A stretch of DNA of 64,000 bases from Symsagittifera roscoffensis. Taxonomy: Eukaryota > Xenacoelomorpha > Acoela > Convolutidae. The first letter of the stretch is position 1, and each line of letters starts with the position of its first letter. The translations under genes and the position numbers were made by a program. The stretch lies in contig NC_087065.1 in assembly GCF_963678635.1 (NCBI RefSeq), positions 4,857,209 through 4,921,208 of the forward strand, in the 5' to 3' direction. This document shows positions 1 through 9,640 of the stretch, piece after piece. The notes under the pieces are model-generated. The model was not told the origin of the DNA and searched no databases. It saw only the letters and a program-made list of their open reading frames with translations.

Positions 1-900
1 GCTACAATTACTCGATGGTCATAGTCAATCCTGGCTTCAGTTTAATCTGGAATCCGGAGAAATCACGCTCTTAATTCTTCTCGAAAGGCTAGACACGTCG
101 TCCCAACACCCTTCACGGTTCTTGTGAACTGATCTGTAACGATTGTAGCGGCACAATCTTTACAACTCGGAGTGGTTTCTGACAATTTCTAACCACAATC
201 TCAATCTTCTGCCGTTTTTTCGTTGTTGTTGTCACTGAGACTACTGTTTTTCTGATTCCGCCGTTTCAGTGTGTGCGAAATAATAAAAGGTTACGTGTCT
301 TTCACGTCCAAATCGAAATTTTAAAATTAGCATGTCAGTCAAAACTAACCTTTATTACTGGGCCTCGCTCGAAAGCGTCCCCACCCAATGCGGCTCTTCG
401 AGGGGTCAAGTGCAGCCACTTGTTAGCCTCTGGTTTCGTTCTCAGGACCATCCCTTCCAAGTGAGCTCTCGTCTACATGGAATTTTTCCTTCTTTCATTT
501 TCCTCCTTTACTTCCATTCCTCGGAACCATATGTCGTTTGACATCGCTACAATTACTCGATGGTCATAGTCAATCCTGGCTTCAGTTTAATCTGGAATCC
601 GGAGAAATCACGCTCTTAATTCTTCTCGAAAGGCTAGACACGTCGTCCCAACACCCTTCACGGTTCTTGTGAACTGATCTGTAACGATTGTAGCGGCACA
701 ATCTTTACAACTCGGAGTGGTTTCTGACAATTTCTAACCACAATCTCAATCTTCTGCCGTTTTTTCGTTGTTGTTGTCACTGAGACAACTGTTTTTCTGA
801 TTCTGCCGTTTCAGTGTGTGCGAAATAAAAAAAGGTTACGTGTCTTTCACGCTCAAATCGAAATTTTAAAAATTAGCATGTCAGTCAAAACTAACCTTTA
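1..900. repeat. 545-bp tandem duplication of G-tail and G fragments
   Basis: The sequence starting at base 1 (gctacaattactcgatggtc) starts again at 546 and stays nearly identical to about 900, a period of 545 bp. Each unit joins a scrap of the minus-strand G polyprotein (the part seen intact near 18,390-18,415) to the G tail at the motif tctggaatccggagaaat. Between the two tail copies, 356-590 holds more G coding sequence homologous to 3,885-4,110 and 18,185-18,415. The duplication therefore arose after the G/tail junction formed. No intact reading frame is present. Confidence 0.8.
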
Positions 901-1162
901 ACGATTTGTCTGATTGTCCAATTAACGTCACTAATTCATAAAATTCATCAATCTTCTCGGTTAGATGTTCCAATAAAAATTCGAATGCGAAATTGCCTTT
1001 TGACCATTCTGGTCGAATGTCACATACTTCCCGGACAGCCCGGTCAATGTCCTCATTGAGTCCTGTAGTCTTCATCAAAATGGTACAGTGCCATCGAACA
1101 GAATTTACAAAATGCATGAAATCACTTTTATTCAAATCATATCGACTCACTGCAAAATACAT
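881..1162 (-). CDS. 93-codon ORF in the G tail, unknown function
   Basis: An open frame of 93 codons beginning MYFAVSRYDLNKSDF. The same protein segment can be read, with stops, in the plus-strand tail copy at about 10,200-10,380 (VSRYDVDKSNFEHFVNS, then DIDRAVRGVCDIRPE), and part of the DNA recurs at 43,850-43,970. Similarity at the protein level in an otherwise non-coding tail suggests this was once coding, either an extra small ORF or the end of the G polyprotein reached by splicing. No family is recognised, and there is no signal peptide or membrane segment. Confidence 0.35.
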   Translation of the reverse strand: MYFAVSRYDLNKSDFMHFVNSVRWHCTILMKTTGLNEDIDRAVREVCDIRPEWSKGNFAFEFLLEHLTEKIDEFYELVTLIGQSDKSLKVSFD

Positions 1163-1904
1163 ATAGCATCATACTACACTATTATAGCCTTCCAATTTCT
1201 TTCACTAATCTGCACTTTCGAGGATATAAGTTAAGATAAAAATTTTTTTTCTGACTTCCAACGTCTATGTTCCGATTTAAAACTTCTTCTCCTATGTTTA
1301 AAAACGTTGGGACGCAGGACAGTCCTGCCAACCAACAAACTAAAATTATCTTACTATTCTTCTTCCCTTCGGAAGTTTAGTTGTTACTGGTCCTGAATAA
1401 AAAAATTAAGGAACTCGGTGGTTAGAAGGATCAATGAAATAATCTCCCTTTCGAGAGATTACCTAAGCCTTTCATGTCACCACAAAGTGATCAGTCGTCT
1501 TAGTTGATAAGAAACAATCATGCAGGCTGGCATATTTTAATATACTCTCCACTCAAGCCTCTCTAAATAAATAGTAAGTGTCTCTAAAGCCACTCACCAA
1601 AATCTTAATGCAAATTTATAAATGCAACAAATTCTTTAATCTTCAAAACTCAATTAAATGTTTTCTCTTCAGTTTCAATTGCAAACTTAGTTGCTATATT
1701 TCTCAATTGATTTTTTTCTCACGCACAAAACAATTCTGAGTTTTAACATCTTCTCTTTCGTTGCCTCTTTGTTTCTTTCTTTGTTCTCGTCGTTAAGAAG
1801 TTCTAAAACTTCTGAATTCTTCCAATTTTCTTACTTTTTGCATCTTGTTCTTCTGCCATTTGTCAATGTTCCATCTCCTCCTCCTGCGACATTGACTCCG
1901 CACT
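1163..1904 (-). other. 3' non-coding region of G1
   Basis: Downstream of the G1 coding remnant in the minus direction. The sequence is homologous to 9,640-10,200 (plus) and 15,462-15,868 (minus), with shared landmarks such as the direct motif around 1,515-1,535 (aatcatgcaggctgg) and 1,305-1,335 (aggactgtcctgc, in both tails). The start of this stretch still encodes the Lys/Arg-rich end of G (SKRRKKRKQ-type). No other gene is seen. The similarity between copies shows it is part of the transposed unit. Confidence 0.6.
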
Positions 1905-2477
1905 TTAAGTCTCTGTGTCTTGCAACACGTCGGTAGCTATTCTGACGCTGTTTGAGGCAGTCATCCAATACTTCTGCTCTTCTACTCTTTGTTTACAACA
2001 AGGCAGAGGATCAACGTTAGTTTCTCTGTTTCGGTTGTCAGATTTTGGCACTGAAGGTGCATTCACCTTTTCTTCCAACACCAGTCCCAGCTTGGTCTGT
2101 TGATTAGCAGCGCTTCTTATCGTTACAATTCTTGACGTCCAGAATCTTAGCAACACTGCTTGCTCGTAGTCAAAGAAGCAATCGTGTATGTCTTCATTTA
2201 CGAAAGGGTTGTACGCCAGCCATATGAGTCCGGATACATAACTGTATGAATTCTTTTTGAACGGTCCACAATACTCATTGGACTTCGGCAGTGCTCCCAT
2301 AGATTCTTTTGTGAGCTTCATCTCCTTGTTAGAGAATCTCCTTATTTCTTCAATCTTTTTCATCGAATCCAGCTCCACAGGCTCCTTCAGGTTCACTCGC
2401 ATCGGCTTACTCTGATGGATGACCAAAGGCGCTAGTAAGAGCAAGGCTTTCGCTCGTTCGTCACCTTCTCTTAGCAT
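1905..2477 (-). pseudogene. G1 polyprotein, C-terminal segment
   Basis: A 190-codon remnant homologous to 15,871-16,783 of copy G2. It contains the segments GPFKKNSYSYVSGLIWLA, AVLLRFWTSRIVTIRSAA and the Cys-rich VDPLPCCKQRVEEQKYW. Relative to G2, a stretch is deleted between EEKV and the Cys-rich part (around 2,063), so the frame jumps across a deletion. Family unknown. The CC..KQRVEEQ block recurs in three copies and may be structural or metal-binding, but that is only a guess. Confidence 0.6.
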
Positions 2478-2553
2478 CTTGACACTAGTTTTACGCTCGT
2501 TCAGATTAGGGAGGCTTCTGATAAGTCAGCCTTGCCTCTCATGACCAAAGGCG

Positions 2554-3506
2554 CTAGATCCAGTTTCGCCCATTGCAGTCAAATCGTCCAGGCTTCGGAG
2601 TCGCTGTATTGTTCATTCGTCTCCTCGTTGTATTATCCGTGTAGGCAAACTGCGTATACTGCAGCACTGCGGCATTTCTGCCTAAAAAGCACGGGTCCAT
2701 CATCTCGGAGAATTTTGCTACCCTCCTTTCATTAGTTTCAAAGGCTCTCAACCTGGGGGTTTGTACTGCCGAGTCTGCTCCGAGCAAAATCCTTCTAATC
2801 AAAGGGAATTCAGGGATCTCTTCTGGCAATTTCTTGAAATCACAGCAGCATTTCGTTTCTTCTCTCAATTCATGACATGCTGCAGTCAGTCGAGTCATTC
2901 TTGTGACTTCGCCATTCGTCTTATCGTAGGGCCTTAGATTCCAGAGCTTCGAGAATACCTCTATGTGCCCTCTATCCATTTCTACCATCCTGTCTCGGAA
3001 GTGATCATCAAAGCTTATGACGGTCATCTCCGGCTCTGATATCTTCGCCAATAACAAGTCCTCACTCATCAATTCTCTTAGTGCATGTTGCTCATACCAG
3101 TTAAGTGTGCACTTCCGTCCACTGCTGATATGAGGTTCAGGTGCAACACCGACCTCCTGTAAACCTCCACCTTAACGTCAGGGAAAGCAAACGTGACTGC
3201 CGGACCGTATAGCACTGTCACGAACTCCGTGGCTCCTCTGATCAATGCTAAAGGATCGGTCCTCATAGCTTAACTCAGGTCAGTTAGCAGGGGCATGCCC
3301 CCAGCATGACGTCGCACGTCTTCCTCCCTCTGAATTGTTTCATCCTCTCCTGTTCCAAAGCGATTCTTCTGCAGGAGGTATTGGATAAGAGTATGTCGCA
3401 AATATCTTATCTTAGTCCAGAAATTCGTGGGTCGCTTCACATCAAATCTTCTCACGTTCTCCCTCATATGCTCCGGATAGCGTGTCAGATTCATCAATCC
3501 TCCCAA
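2554..3506 (-). pseudogene. G1 polyprotein, central-C segment
   Basis: Three consecutive minus-strand pieces (3,506-3,270; 3,266-3,078; 3,072-2,554), separated only by stops, read as one continuous homologue of G2 at 17,819-16,924. Recognisable stretches are NLTRYPEHMRENVRRFDV, AMRTDPLALIRGATEFV, EEIPEFPLIRRILLGAD and NAAVLQYTQFAYTD. No known domain is recognised. Length and conservation between the copies show a real protein-coding past. Confidence 0.6.
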
Positions 3507-3539
3507 ATTTCCGTGTGTTATAGCAGTTAACTTTAGAAG

Positions 3540-4070
3540 TTATCTAATCGCAAATTCTGCACTCCTTCGGTGAGCAGTATCGCTGGTCCTTTCACGAATC
3601 GATACTTCTACGACTGCTTTGAGGAATTCTTTTATCAGGTATCGAGAAAGCGAAGGGTAAATTCTCGCCAAAAAGGACGCGGTCCATCCGGCTCCTAATC
3701 CTTCCAGCATGCTCTCAATCCGGTCAAAGCCTTCTTCTCCCTTCACATGATGTTTCCAGAAAGCTTCGAGGGTAACTTGGTACATTCTGTTTACGAACTC
3801 GGCTGACTTCTCTTCAGCATTTTTGGCCAGGTTTACCTCTTTCACCAGGTAGGCATGGATTTTCCTGATCATCTCTGGGCCTCGCTCGAAAGTGTCCCCG
3901 CCCAATGCGGCTCATCGAGGGGTCAAGTGCAGCCACTTGTTAGCCTCTGGTTTCGTTCTCAGGACCATCGCTTCCAAGTTAGCTCTCGTCTCCATGGAAT
4001 TTTTCCTTCTTTCTCCTTCCTCCTTTACTTCCATTCCTCGGAACCATCAGTCGTTTGACATCGCTACGAT
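3540..4070 (-). pseudogene. G1 polyprotein, central segment
   Basis: Minus-strand homologue of 17,853-18,374. It runs from the sequence encoding MEVKEEGERRKNS through LEAMVLRTKPEAN, an in-frame stop near 3,903, then GGDTFERGPEMIRKIHAYL to GLGAGWTASFLARIYPSL and VEVSIRERTSD. It ends in the stop at 3,540. G2 ends with the same peptide and the same stop (17,853), so the defect was inherited from a common ancestor copy. Family unknown. Confidence 0.6.
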
Positions 4071-4073
4071 TAC

Positions 4074-4816
4074 TTGATGGTCATAGTCAATCCTGGATTC
4101 TGTTTAAGTTGTCGGCTGAAGTTGGACAGTTCCAACCCCAGTGCTTCGTCTAACACTAACATGTGTAGTGAATGGTTCTTAAATCCTCACATCGCATTCG
4201 AGATTTCAGACCACACCGTATGTAATTCCACCCTAAGTGGTTTTAGGTTCTCCGTCTCTATTCCGCAATTTGGGGCAGATATGATCACATCATATTTCCT
4301 TTCCGAAAGCAACGCTACCATCGCGTATAAAAGCATAAGTCCATCCGGGAGATGTGCATATCCCGGTGACAGTGTAAACACGGCTCTCGGTGTTATCTTG
4401 GTGAAGGCACCTTATTTCAGGGTGTCCACTACTTCACCCATATATTTGAGGATATCCTTTATAGCTGGACATACAGCGTCTTCGGCCGTCGTAGGCTCTT
4501 CGAGTCTGCTCAGGAAACCCCTACTGTGTAGATGGTCGTTCATGCCGGCAAATAAGATTGTGATTGGGTTCAATTCCGTCTGTCGTTGTACCCCGATTGC
4601 CATTGACACCGACTGAATTAGGTCCAGGTTAACCGCTGCCAACATTATAAGGTCAGGCCAAAACAGAGACTTGGAGGTATATACGAAGTCTGAGTTCGCG
4701 AGTATCAAAATCTTTGCTTTTTTCAACTCTGCTTTGTCATACGCTGCAAAGATGGTCTCGTCTCTCCTAATCGCCTTCAATCCACCATATCTCTGAACAT
4801 CGCCTTCTTGAGCCAC
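4074..4816 (-). pseudogene. G1 polyprotein, second SGNH-like domain (degenerate)
   Basis: Minus-strand pieces 4,816-4,412 and 4,381-4,187 plus the part down to about 4,080. Order: AKILILANSDFVYTS, then ITILFAGMNDHLHSRGF, then VFTLSPGYAHLPDGL, and finally LHMLVLDEVLGLEL. The ANSDF and GMNDH pieces sit where SGNH hydrolases carry block I (GDS) and block III (GxND), so I read this as a second SGNH-like fold in the same polyprotein. The usual nucleophile context is altered and no clear DxxH follows, so it is probably not catalytic. The fold call is inference. Confidence 0.45.
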
Positions 4817-4839
4817 TTGTTTCAGGTACGCTCTTTCTT

Positions 4840-5238
4840 TTACGTGACCTGGGGGTGCTCGTATCTGCCTGAACTATTCACGTGTTGTCCTATTGGTGCC
4901 CTCGTTGTCAAGAATTTTCCGGGCCTTTTTTCTCGATTTCCTTCATCGTGATTCAGTTTTACAACTTGCAAAGATCTTTCATTTACTGGACCCATTGTAT
5001 TGTTTGAGGTCAGTCCCTCTAAGCCAGCAAATCTCAAGGCGGTCGTGGAGTTGAAGTTTATGCCAGCTGCCATCAACCAGTCCACGCCTGCTATTGAATA
5101 CAGTCCGTTGACGGATAATCTCGCTCCATTTAACATCCTCATGGCATCTGCTGCAAACCTCATCGTCTCAAGGTTCGATTTCATCAGGTCCTGTTTGTAG
5201 ATATGCCAGGGAGAAGGTATGGGCCTCGACCACATCAA
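4840..5238 (-). pseudogene. G1 polyprotein, region between the SGNH domains
   Basis: A 132-codon minus-strand piece starting MMWSRPIPSPWHIYKQD and including AADAMRMLNGARLSVNGLYS, IAGVDWLMAAGINFNSTT and VVKLNHDEGNREKRPGKF. It is collinear with 19,758-19,063 (G2) and 35,593-35,057 (G3). The domain is unknown. It links the active-looking SGNH domain to the degenerate one. The last residues before 4,840 are frame-shifted relative to the next segment. Confidence 0.6.
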
Positions 5239-6283
5239 AGAGTTGCTCTCTGGTCGTCGCTCCTCTCGTTCGTGGTTTCTTCCTTCTTTAGCACTCCCGT
5301 GTCAAAGAGCTCGACTTCCATTTCATCCAGTCGCTCCTGGAAGACTCGGTTCATCCAGGCTTGTCGTTCGATACTATCAAAGTGGATCCCATCGGTGGTT
5401 AGTCTGGCCTGATCCATAGCTCTCAGCTCGTGTTCGATGTCCATAAGGATTATACGTCTAGCGTTCCGACTCGCCAGGTTTCTCAGTATGTTGCTCCACC
5501 TGATGACTCCTTCATTATAACTTCTTCCTGTCGATGTCAACTTTTTTGTGCTCATTGGTACAGTGCAGACGGTCAGTACCGCGCACTTGAATTTCTGTCA
5601 GAGAGTAGTGAATAGGCATACCATCATTGATTCCCATTGTGCCTCTTCCTCATCTGAGCCTCTAGACATATTGTTCGTCCCTATTAGGATCATTATGTTA
5701 GGGATCCCCCTTGGGTTCATCAGCTCCACCATTCAAAATAGCTGGGCTATCGTTGCACCTCCAAAGGCCATCACCGTAGTGATCCAGGAGGTCCTCAGAT
5801 TCTGGAGTATTCTCACCAAGCTGTCACCCATTATCAGATGTGATGTCCCAAGTGGCGGTTGCTGCAGGTTTACTACTGGGCTCCAGATCGATCGATTGAA
5901 GCAGGCTCGCGGATTCGTTTCCGGAACTCCTGTGAAGTTATTCTTCATCTGGTTGTTATTCTGCACGTCAATCACCCGGGACACTTTCTTCATCGGCATT
6001 TCTCGTATCTTCCTGTCTGGGACCTTAGAGCTCTTTGTTGGTAACGTTTTATCACTAACTCCCGTTCTCGTCATCGTCTCTTGGGAGAGTTGTACTGTGA
6101 CCGTATCATTTATTGTTCCAAAGGGTGCAGTCATCCCGGAAACTGGCGCATTCCTATTAGCGACCACTCGTCCAACTGTTTCTATCAATTTTCTCACTGT
6201 TTGCTCCAAAAGTGGGTCACCTAGGGTGTCACTCGGGTCCGGAATTGTTACTCTCCCTGTCGTAGATGGGGATCGCAACTCCT
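5235..6283 (-). pseudogene. G1 polyprotein, SGNH hydrolase domain
   Basis: SGNH hydrolases are Ser-His esterase/lipase/acetylhydrolase-type enzymes. Read on the minus strand: HLIMGDSLVRIL (block I, nucleophile Ser, about 5,845), AFGGATIAQLF (block II Gly), ILIGTNNMSRGSDEEEAQ (block III, Asn, about 5,690) and TTDGIHFD (block V DxxH, about 5,390). All four blocks are present. The copy is broken: an in-frame TGA follows AQLF (shared with G2 and G3) and another falls a few codons later (FTTL-stop-QKF). Downstream comes an acidic tail, VELFDTGVLKKEETTNE. The plus-strand ORF over the same bases is a shadow. The substrate is unknown. Confidence 0.7.
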
Positions 6284-7100
6284 TGTTACTGTCGATGCTG
6301 AGGGTATATTGTTCCAGGTACATGGCTGATTGGGACAGATATCTTCCACAGGTGATGGGAGCTTACAACATTCCACCACCGGAGTTAGTCCACATATGAT
6401 GCTCACCAGGCACGAGAAGTCTTTGCCTTTGACTTTCTTCTACCCAGAGTATGAAGGTAAGAAGACGTCACCACAGGTCTATGTAAGAGATGTATTTAGA
6501 CGTCAGCAAGAGTTGAACGACTTGTGTAGACGAAATACTCAGCAAGCACAGGCAAGGCAGAGGAAAAGATTTGACGATAAAGCAGCTGGTGGAGAAGCTT
6601 ATTCGGTAGGGGACTACGTATGGGTATTTCAGAACGTCATACCAACGAAAGGGACGAAAAAGCTCCTAAAAAAGTGGAGGGGACCCTTCATGATTACGGA
6701 GGTGCACCAGGAGGGACGCTTTTATAGATTGAGTACTGGCTGAGCCGCTAATTACGAAAATATTAAGCCACACAATGCATCGACAGAAGACTGGTGTAAA
6801 CCTGCAGTCATGGAAGAGGGGGATTATCTAATGATGGACCCTGCTTGTGAGGTCAATGAGAAAGGCACCAGGGAAAAGAACGATGGAAACGAAGTCATAG
6901 AGGAAGGAACAATTACACCACTGGACCTGGACCCAAATGAGGTGATTGAAGCAGACGATGAAACTTTACCCGACGCAGAAGAGGACTGGCAAGACCCTGA
7001 ACAAATTGAGGTTCCCAAGAACTTGATACCGGATCTTCCGTTCACGATACAGACTCGACAGAATGACAGGACAAGATCCAAGAGGAAATATAACCCTTAA
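6284..7100 (+). pseudogene. P1 integrase C-terminal region (Ty3/gypsy pol)
   Basis: Starts abruptly at the inversion junction near 6,283 inside the integrase (SMLRVYCSRYMADWDRYLP), so the HHCC and DDE core are missing. It then gives HMMLTRHEKSLPLTFFYPE, RRQQELNDLCRRNTQQAQ and the beta-barrel-like C-terminal motif KKWRGPFMITEVHQEGRFY that follows the DDE domain in gypsy integrases. There is an in-frame stop at about 6,741 (STG-stop-AANYENIKPH), then the acidic tail MEEGDYLMMDPACEVNEKG. Collinear with 23,689-23,032 and 29,251-28,470. Confidence 0.75.
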
Positions 7101-8127
7101 GGCGACGATTTGTAGTGGACAGGATAGACCTAAAGAAGATAGTGGAAGAAGTAGTGGGTCTAGAAGAAATAATTGTGTCACAGGATATTGAAATAGTCGA
7201 TGATCACGACGATGAGTGGGTCGATGAACGGTCGAAACCCTAGGTAGAACTCGACGACGAGCAACAGCAATCATATGAACAAGACTTGACGAATCTGCGT
7301 GTCTTGGAACGGCTGAACAAAATGACATCGGACCCAAAGGAGACCAGTGTCACAATTCAAGATGTAGATCGTGAAAGCATGAAATACCGGAAAACCGAAC
7401 GAGAAGATCCTTCCTGGGCTGCCCAGGAGGGGCGAAAACTCATTCCGGCTTCCAATCTCGACTTGATACCCGGTATGCGATCGACGGGGACGTCGATGGA
7501 TATTTTTGTCCGGGGAGTGGGGGTAGGACTTACCCACACTGAAAATTTATTAATAAAAAAATTTAGAATAGCAAGAGAGACAGGGGATTTAGAAGCAAAC
7601 ACAGGCCAAGAACCAAAGAAACCTGACATAGTGAGGGTAGTAGAGTCATATTTTAACTTACCAAATGAACATTCTAGTAGCATAATACTAACAGACAGCG
7701 ATTTCATACTCACAAATAGAACATGTGCGATAGCAATCACAGCAGACATGAGTTTTAAGACAGCGTTAGCGGCAGATTTTAAGAGAGAAAATAAAAACAT
7801 AGAATTGCTTTGGAAGCAAAGACCGGGAAAAGGGGGCGTAGCAGCCTTGCCTCCGGCGCCGTCACAGATACCGGGAAAATACCTATGTTTCTTAGTGACA
7901 CGGGCGACAGAGAAGCGGCACGTGGACCCAGAAAATCTAGTCTTGTCCTTGACGAGATTGAGAGGCTTCCTCGTGGAAAGGGAAGTGAAAGAGCTTCGCT
8001 TCCAGTGTACGATCCAAACAGAGGACGACTGCATCCACGGGAACTATATGCGCTCATACACGTAATCTTCTCTGATACTAATATACAAGTATACTTACAT
8101 AAGAAATATTACTTAAGTATAGGCTGA
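7101..8127 (+). pseudogene. P1 pol C-terminal extension with macrodomain-like fold
   Basis: Follows the integrase tail with a stop near 7,098 and another near 7,241. Residues then run through SWAAQEGRKLIPASNL, MRSTGTSMDIFVRGVGVG and KPDIVRVVESYFNLP into the macrodomain-like part: ITADMSFKTALAADFKRENK, GKGGVAALPP, KYLCFLVTRATEK, LRGFLVEREVKEL. A one-base loss near 7,997 shifts the frame. The proper end (PVYDPNRGRLHPRELYALIH, then FSDTNIQVYLHKKYYLSIG) is in the other frame and stops at 8,127. Macrodomains bind or hydrolyse ADP-ribose. Here the usual G-C-G-L-D catalytic loop is replaced by YDPNRG. Confidence 0.65.
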
Positions 8128-8328
8128 GTTGAGGTAACATGCAAGAGGGTGTCAAACTAAAGTATGCGTAGTGTGTGATATGTGTGTTGTGTTATATTAT
8201 GGGTTATGTTATTAGGGTTCTGGGTAAGAAGGAGTTAGTGACCACGAACAACTGAATAAAGATCTTAGGAATAGATCCAAAGTTTGAAACTGTCCATTAA
8301 ATCAAATCGAATTGAACCTGAAAAGAGA
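8128..8328 (+). promoter_or_regulatory. Macro-to-G spacer, truncated copy
   Basis: About 200 bp between the macrodomain stop and the G start codon, shorter than the 378-394 bp of the other four copies because an internal stretch after tgtccatt is missing. It retains the TG-rich tract (gtgtgtgatatgtgtgttgtg) and the conserved ggaatagatccaaagtttga. Role unknown: leader, LTR remnant or promoter for G are the options. Confidence 0.5.
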
Positions 8329-8840
8329 ATGGATAACTTCAACTTGGATGAATTGATGGACCTGACAGAGGCATATGTAGGACCCATGGTAGATGCGATC
8401 TATCGTCGGCTGCTTGATCGAGACTTCGCTCTGGATGACCCAGAGGTAGTCATGTTGTTGACCGCCCTGATAAACATCTTGGGGCATGACAACCGTGGGG
8501 ACCGCCCCACGGAAGTCCTATTGATGGCAGCATATGGAGTGGGGGGAGTACTAGACCGCCCGAACATGAGAGTGATGAGGTGGAGAAACGGGGCTCTCTC
8601 AGGGAGTGACTTGGCGAGCGAGCCTGGATTGGGAAGTTCTAGGACTTATCAATCAGGTGAGATGCCTTTGCCCTCCAAGCCCAAGCCTGGGCTGAGGAGA
8701 ATGCATCAAGAGATGAACAGCGAGGCTGCCTCGTCTAGTTCACCACTGAGAATAGCTGTGCCACCAAAGAGGGCGAGAGTAGAACAGGGGTTTCAAACGA
8801 ACCAAACCAAGCAAGATCTAGATGGGACTCTGGAGAGCTG
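8329..8840 (+). pseudogene. G polyprotein N-terminus, plus-strand copy
   Basis: The ATG at 8,329 is chosen because MDNFNLDELMDL is the start shared by all copies; an earlier in-frame ATG at 8,284 is not conserved. It encodes YVGPMVDAIYRRLLDRDFAL, DDPEVVMLLTALINILGHD, then a basic, Ser/Pro-rich region (MRVMRWRNGALSGSDLASEP; VPPKRARVEQGFQTNQT). This is the best preserved N-terminal G reading frame in the window. It is interrupted at about 8,840, where most of G (coiled coil through central regions) is deleted. Confidence 0.65.
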
Positions 8841-9640
8841 CTCTCCATGGGTTTATCAGACTCATCACGGTCCATAACAATAGTGATAGTGGGAGTTATG
8901 ATGGCGATACGATGGCTGGAAGCTCATGTGAAGAAGAACAATAGACAGGAGGCGCCAACGAGAGAACAATTGCAGAAATTGGATTGTCTAAAAGATTTAG
9001 ATCTTTTAGAGACAACGTGCAAGATTCTGAACATTCCGATGAAAGTGAAAAAGATATGGGCAAGGAGACGACTGATGCCATGGCTTAGAGCCAACATGAC
9101 TGCATGGTTGTACGAGTATGCCAAGAAGCATATATCGAAACACGGCAGCGTGTACAGTGTGTATCAACTGTACATTGGGGCAGGAGCTTTCAAGCGAGCT
9201 TTCGTGACTCATCGGAATGCAGTGACCACCGCTGTGAAATGAACTTCCAGGACAAATGAACGTGATGGCAGGGAGAAAGAAGAGATGTTGAAGGAGGATT
9301 TGGAGAGAAACGTGACGTTGTGCCTTCACAATAGCTTCTGCAGAAACAGAGAATCTAATGTAGATCCCCTACCTTGTTGTAAACAGAGGGTAGAAGAGCA
9401 GAAGTGTTGGAGTACTGCTTCCAACAGCGTCAGAATAGCTAAAGATGTAATGCAAGACACAGAAACTGAAAGTGCAGAGTCAATGTCGCAGGAGGAGATG
9501 GAGCCGGAAGACAAGATGCAAAAAGAAACGATATTAGAAGAATTTAGAAGTTTTAGAACTTCTAAACGACGAAAAAAGAGGAAACAAAGAAGTGACGAAA
9601 AGAAGAAGCTAAAACTCAGAATTTTTTTTTTTGTGTGAAA
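8841..9640 (+). pseudogene. G polyprotein C-terminus after internal deletion
   Basis: After the deletion the sequence resumes in the C-terminal part: LQKLDCLKDLDLLETTCKI, KVKKIWARRRLMPWLRANM and TAWLYEYAKKHISKHG, matching 16,314-15,871 on the other strand. It then continues from MLKEDLERNVTLCLHNSFC to VDPLPCCKQRVEEQKCW and the basic end FRTSKRRKKRKQRSDEKKK. A frameshift separates the two parts near 9,242. The jump removed well over 1,000 codons of G. Confidence 0.6.

Noticed and set aside
5548-6399. Plus-strand ORF of 283 codons
   Set aside because: It is antisense to the SGNH domain of G1; similar antisense openness recurs in G2 and G3 over the same part. The minus frame has the conserved GDS, GTNN and DxxH motifs.
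7357-8057. Minus-strand ORFs opposite the P1 macrodomain extension
   Set aside because: They are shadows of the plus-strand pol extension, which is conserved in five copies while the antisense frames are not.
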